This document shows, in pieces, positions 60,404 to 64,000 of a DNA stretch of 64,000 nt; the first letter of the stretch is position 1; each line of letters begins with the position of its first letter. A program made the position numbers and the translations under genes. The notes under the pieces were generated by a model that searched no databases, was not told the origin of the DNA, and worked only from the letters and a program-made list of their open reading frames with translations. Origin of the DNA: Halobacillus_B rhizosphaerae (GTDB lineage: Bacteria; Bacillota; Bacilli; Bacillales; Halobacillaceae); NCBI RefSeq assembly GCF_046719735.1, contig NZ_JAUTWQ010000008.1, positions 186,001-250,000 on the forward strand. Reading direction: 5' to 3'.

Positions 60404-61798
60404 TTACGCTCGTTTCACCATATCAATATACAATTGCTGATAGGCTTTGTGCTCCTCTTCCATGCCTACTTCGTGATAAAGCTTCGCCAGCCAGTGCACC
60501 GGTTTAGGATCTTCTGTACGAAGTTCCATATCCCAGCTCATGCATTCGATCGCGAGCTTTGGCTGATGAAAGTAGTGATATAGTTCCCCAAGACGCTGCT
60601 GGTGATTAGGGTCTTCCGAAATCTCGGCCATTTCATCCACCTTTTGCAGAACAGGCGCTGCTTCCGGCAGATGGCGCAGCGGTTCTGACCATGTCTGAAT
60701 CGCTGCCAGGTTATGGTCATCCATCAGCGAAGTAATCGCTAGATGAAGGATATCGGCAGCTTCCTCATCGTCTGCTTCCAATAAAGTGAGCGTCAATTTC
60801 TGTAAACCATCGGGCGAGATCTCTCCTGCAAGTGATTTATTCTCTTTGACGAGATTGGTGAGCTGCTGCGATTGCTCGGGCTTAAGCTTCAGCTTGTGCT
60901 TGTTTATTAACGTTAGCGCATTCTTTAATTTCCCAAGCTTTAAATAGGTGTTCAACACTGTTTGCTTCAATGGATTAACCGCAGGAACCCGCTGGTATAG
61001 ATCCTCGAGAATCACGAGCGTGTCTTCTTCATTAAATTCATCCACAATGAGGGCATGAAGTGTATGATAATCGTCTGCTTTTTTCGTTTGAGTAATCCGG
61101 TTGATGTAAAGAGCAATAAGATCTACGACTCGATCTTCTTTACTGTACAATTTCACAAGCTTGTGAAATGCCTGATCATTATCTTTGTATCCGTACATTT
61201 TCTTCTCTACATAGATAGGATCTTTGGCCAGAATGGCAGGATCGCCTTCTTTATAACGTTCTGCATATTTGGTGAAATTCATATCGCCTGAGTAGGAGTG
61301 CAGTAAACTGTGATCGGGTGCGACATCTTTAAGAATATGGAGAATACGAAAACAAGACAAGAGTTTGCCATCGCGGCGTTCCTGGTAATAAAGAGACTTA
61401 ATGAGAGCGGCAATTTTTTCTTTTTTAATAAAGGATTCGAAATAACTAGCAATTAAAGCTGTTTCTTGAAGAGTAGATTGTTTCGGGAGCTTGCGAAAGA
61501 GATCGTTAAAACTTTGTTTCTTAAAGTGAGGATGGGAGGATAGGACAGTTTCAATGAACGGATGCGGCGGGTGAAAGACGACTCCTTTTTTAAAAGCCAT
61601 TGCCACATGAGATTGCTTATTGATTTTCTTGGCGGTGACGAAATTTAAATATTTTTCTTTATAGAAAAAGACAAAGTACGTCTGATGGTCTTCATCTTCG
61701 GCTTCGACAATTTTCGTTTGTTTGTAAATCGCCATTCGTTTAACTTCAAGCTGGCGAGTTTCTTGTTTTTCTTTGATTATTATAGTGGGAGTTGGCAT
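60404..61798 (-). CDS. Alpha-helical repeat protein of unknown function
   Basis: The 464-aa cytoplasmic protein has an N-terminal beta-rich region (about 1-80, KQTKIVEAEDEDHQTYFVFFYKEKYLNFVTAKKIN) and a long series of TPR/HEAT-like helical pairs (about 110-460; LVILEDLYQRVPAVNPLKQTVLNTYLKLGKLKNALTLINKHK, LGELYHYFHQPKLAIECMSWDMEL). No catalytic motif. AGGAGG lies before ATG 61798. Probably a scaffold or adaptor. Monocistronic. Confidence 0.6.
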   Translation of the reverse strand: MPTPTIIIKEKQETRQLEVKRMAIYKQTKIVEAEDEDHQTYFVFFYKEKYLNFVTAKKINKQSHVAMAFKKGVVFHPPHPFIETVLSSHPHFKKQSFNDLFRKLPKQSTLQETALIASYFESFIKKEKIAALIKSLYYQERRDGKLLSCFRILHILKDVAPDHSLLHSYSGDMNFTKYAERYKEGDPAILAKDPIYVEKKMYGYKDNDQAFHKLVKLYSKEDRVVDLIALYINRITQTKKADDYHTLHALIVDEFNEEDTLVILEDLYQRVPAVNPLKQTVLNTYLKLGKLKNALTLINKHKLKLKPEQSQQLTNLVKENKSLAGEISPDGLQKLTLTLLEADDEEAADILHLAITSLMDDHNLAAIQTWSEPLRHLPEAAPVLQKVDEMAEISEDPNHQQRLGELYHYFHQPKLAIECMSWDMELRTEDPKPVHWLAKLYHEVGMEEEHKAYQQLYIDMVKRA

Positions 61799-62021
61799 AG
61801 ATCAGCCTCCTAAATTGTTACTTTAACCATACCATTAAATGAAGCTTTCAGCAATTTTGTAAAATTCCCCAATTTCAAGGTCGGCAGCTTTGAGACCGGC
61901 GCTGCTACTGCCTTTAAGTTAGCTAATTAGAAATAGACTAGCAGCTCGCTTTGTTTAAGAAGATGAGGAAACAGGTAAATTACTAGGATGACTAACATTT
62001 TCTAGAAAAAGGAGAGATCAT

Positions 62022-62738
62022 GTGAAGGTTGCAGAAGGAGTCGCTATGCTGGAGTTAGAGATTCAGGATACGGTCCTGAACCCAACGCTCGTTTGGGATG
62101 AAAGTGCGGCAGTCTTAATTGATACCGGGATGCCTGGGCAGTCGGAGCAAATTTTGAAAAAGATGGCTGAAAATGGCGTTTCCTTGGATCAATTAAAAGC
62201 AGTCATTTTAACTCATCAAGATCTTGATCATATTGGAAGCCTTCCTGAATTATTAAAAATGGCCGACCATCCGATTGAAGTGTATGCTCACGAAGCGGAT
62301 AAGCCCTATATTGAAGGTACACGGAGATTAATGAAGGCGGATCCGGAGAACATGAATGAAGAAGTATGGAACAAACTGCCGGACCAAGTTAAGGAATTAT
62401 ACAAGAATCCACCGAAAGCTGAGGTTACGACAGGGCTTAAAGATGGTGATGAACTTCCTGACTTTGGCGGAATGAAAGTCATTTCCACACCAGGGCATAC
62501 ACCTGGCCACATCAGCCTGCTCTTACAAAAAGGGAAAACACTGGTCGCGGGGGATGCCATGGTTTGCTCCAATGAATTTCTGCAGCGGCCAGTTGAGCAG
62601 GTTACTCCTGAGATGGATACCGCTCTGCAATCCATGCGGAAACTCCTGGATTATGACATAGACCAAGTCATTTGTTATCACGGCGGTTTAGCGAGTGGGA
62701 ATATTCATAATCAGATTAAGAGACTGACGGAAGAATAA
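62022..62738 (+). CDS. Metallo-beta-lactamase-fold hydrolase
   Basis: The 238-aa protein has the MBL motifs, with ILTHQDLDHIGSLPELL replacing the usual HxHxDH by HxDxDH, a variant common in Bacilli, then TPGHTPGHISLLLQKGKTLVAGDAM (His, Asp) and ICYHGG (final His). Substrate unknown. GTG 62022 follows AAAGGAGAG by seven bases. Confidence 0.87.
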   Translation: MKVAEGVAMLELEIQDTVLNPTLVWDESAAVLIDTGMPGQSEQILKKMAENGVSLDQLKAVILTHQDLDHIGSLPELLKMADHPIEVYAHEADKPYIEGTRRLMKADPENMNEEVWNKLPDQVKELYKNPPKAEVTTGLKDGDELPDFGGMKVISTPGHTPGHISLLLQKGKTLVAGDAMVCSNEFLQRPVEQVTPEMDTALQSMRKLLDYDIDQVICYHGGLASGNIHNQIKRLTEE

Positions 62739-62740
62739 AG

Positions 62741-62788
62741 AAAGACTCGTGCCTCTGTGGAGATTAAGAGCGGCACGAGTCTTTTATT
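62741..62788. terminator. Bidirectional terminator
   Basis: AAAGACTCGTGCC and GGCACGAGTCTTT pair perfectly over 13 bases around an 18-base loop, with T-rich tails on both strands. Confidence 0.85.
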
Positions 62789-62802
62789 TATTCATTTGAT
62801 TG

Positions 62803-64000
62803 TTATTTTTTTAGCAATGAGTTGATACTTTCTGTCTCTAAGTAATTGGAAAAATTATAACCATCAAACCCTACTTGAACATTATTGGCTTCAGCTGTGA
62901 AAACCGTTTCTCCAATTTTGACACGTTGAGAAGAGGACCTTGCTTCATCCAGTCCTTGTTGTATTTCTGCTTTAGTTAAGCTCAATCCCAATAATTTCAT
63001 GGCTTTAACAGCGATGTCATCATAAGAAGGATCAATGGAGCCGAAGAAGAGGCGATGGCGGGCGTCATAAAAATTTGAAAAATCGCCCTCAAATACTTTA
63101 AAGCCGGTCTCCGTTAATGGCAGAACTTTTAAGTCTAGTTCCTGTTTATATAAATCTTTGACTTTCTTCATGTTTTCATTGGTTGGCAAGTTGCTGTCAT
63201 CCACTTGATTACTGCTGTACGTGACATTACCAGAGTCAGGCTCTGTTCCTTCGATGGATTGGTAGAAATCTGAGAGGTGCTGGGCAATCGCACCTGGCCC
63301 GCCTAGAACGTAGGTTTTCGCGTTATGACTCTCCATATAGAAAGTCAATGAATCTTTCTTAACCTGTGGATCGGATAATAGAACCTTAGCTTTCAATCGT
63401 TTGGCAAGACCAGAAGCTACAACTGCATCCGGGTAATCTTGCTTATCGTTATTCGCTGAGGTTCCACGCACAATAAGAAAGGTATCTGCTTTATAATCCT
63501 GGGCATACAGCACAGATAAATTAGTTAAATAACGGTCAGGGCCGGCAATTCGCTGCACGTAGAAACCGTCAGATTTTAAATTTTGCTCTACCTGTGGGCT
63601 CACGACTCCAGGTCCACCATATATGTATACTTTTTTTATCGTATCAGGCAGGGAGACGGGGAGTTTATTTTCTTTGGTTAAGTAAATGGGAACTCCATTG
63701 ACTGCAGCTTCTCCTGAAGCAGACAGAGCATCGGCCATCGTATTTCCGTTGGCAATAATCGCTCTATTGCTCTTTGACGTTCCAGCTTCCTTGTTAATAG
63801 CTGCAGCAGTTTCGAAGCGATCGGTACCGTGAACGCGTTTGGTGGAATAATTATGCTGATTCAGCGTTTTGACAACTTCCTCTTGGATGGCTCCGGTTCC
63901 TCCAAGTACATACACTTTTTCAGTGCCAAGGCGATCCATTTCTTCTAAAACAATGTTGCTAATATGTCCTGGAGCCGTCAGTAATATAGGAGCATCCTTC
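62803..64000 (-). CDS. Cell wall-binding repeat (CWB2) surface protein, partial at right edge
   Basis: The frame is open to the window edge (399 codons), so no start codon is in view; the ATG at 63939 is internal because DAPILLTAPGHISNIVLEE precedes it in frame. Three CWB2 repeats are visible (VYVLGGTGAIQEEVV...RVHGTDRFETAAAI, VYIYGGPGVVSPQVE...RIAGPDRYLTNLSV, TYVLGGPGAIAQHLS), followed by a unique C-terminal domain (about the last 140 residues, with GSIDPSYDDIAVKAMKLLGLSLTKAEIQQGLDEA). CWB2 triplets anchor proteins to wall glycopolymers. Probably secreted. Confidence 0.85.
   Translation of the reverse strand, partial: KDAPILLTAPGHISNIVLEEMDRLGTEKVYVLGGTGAIQEEVVKTLNQHNYSTKRVHGTDRFETAAAINKEAGTSKSNRAIIANGNTMADALSASGEAAVNGVPIYLTKENKLPVSLPDTIKKVYIYGGPGVVSPQVEQNLKSDGFYVQRIAGPDRYLTNLSVLYAQDYKADTFLIVRGTSANNDKQDYPDAVVASGLAKRLKAKVLLSDPQVKKDSLTFYMESHNAKTYVLGGPGAIAQHLSDFYQSIEGTEPDSGNVTYSSNQVDDSNLPTNENMKKVKDLYKQELDLKVLPLTETGFKVFEGDFSNFYDARHRLFFGSIDPSYDDIAVKAMKLLGLSLTKAEIQQGLDEARSSSQRVKIGETVFTAEANNVQVGFDGYNFSNYLETESINSLLKK

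Noticed and set aside
63804..63939. ATG 63939 as the start of the CWB2 protein
   Set aside because: The frame continues upstream to the window edge with clear CWB2 repeat sequence, so the true start lies outside.

Overview
The window reads as chromosome of a spore-forming, low-GC Gram-positive rod of the Bacillaceae. Ribosome binding sites are strong (AGGAGG), starts mix ATG, GTG and TTG, and genes abut or overlap. Sporulation genes (a cwlJ-like hydrolase behind a sigma-E-type promoter, cupins behind sigma-K-type promoters), two lipoteichoic acid synthase paralogues, a bacillithiol-dependent FosB and a VmlR-type ABC-F protein all point there. A halotolerant relative such as Halobacillus is my guess; I could not test it. 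I see no rRNA, tRNA, CRISPR array, phage or intact insertion sequence.

Layout. 0-1.8 kb: a cysteine-rich tandem-repeat protein, cut by the left edge. 2.1-4.6 kb: a leftward operon of a PadR regulator, two membrane proteins and a beta-propeller protein. 4.8-11 kb: an M50-like membrane protein, a YitT transporter and two convergent LtaS-type genes. 11.3-18.2 kb: a polyol PTS operon (PRD regulator, EIIA, two EIIB copies with identical protein sequence, EIIC, two zinc dehydrogenases, one unlisted 52-aa protein) with a cre-like site upstream. 18.3-24.6 kb: DUF2243/CtaG pair, a lipoprotein, a SEC-C protein, two linked cupins and a frameshifted membrane protein. 24.7-30.9 kb: vmlR with an attenuator leader, then a DinB-like protein, a phosphotransferase and a regulator/MFS pair. 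31-35.9 kb: a lipoprotein, GNAT, cwlJ, a CDF metal exporter with two operator-like palindromes, a DUF4269-like protein and an HExxH protein.

36-50 kb is an accessory-looking run of short, mostly independent genes, many for small-molecule modification: six GNATs counting the one at 32 kb, two DinB-like proteins, VOC proteins including fosB, a quinone oxidoreductase, methyltransferase, LysE exporter, peptidase E, PhzF, 2H phosphoesterase, Nudix, and a kinase-fold gene broken by one stop codon. 50-54 kb holds a Fur-type siderophore uptake locus. 54-64 kb has a SNF2/SWIM ATPase, a third cupin with a Tyr-rich end, a glycine-zipper stress protein, a helical-repeat protein, an MBL hydrolase and a CWB2 surface protein cut by the right edge.

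The most notable items are the 10-cysteine repeat protein, the Tyr-rich cupins under sigma-K-like promoters, the synonymously diverged EIIB pair, the vmlR leader, a dispersed nested-hairpin element present twice, and a strict 20-bp tandem repeat. None is proven to be a new system.
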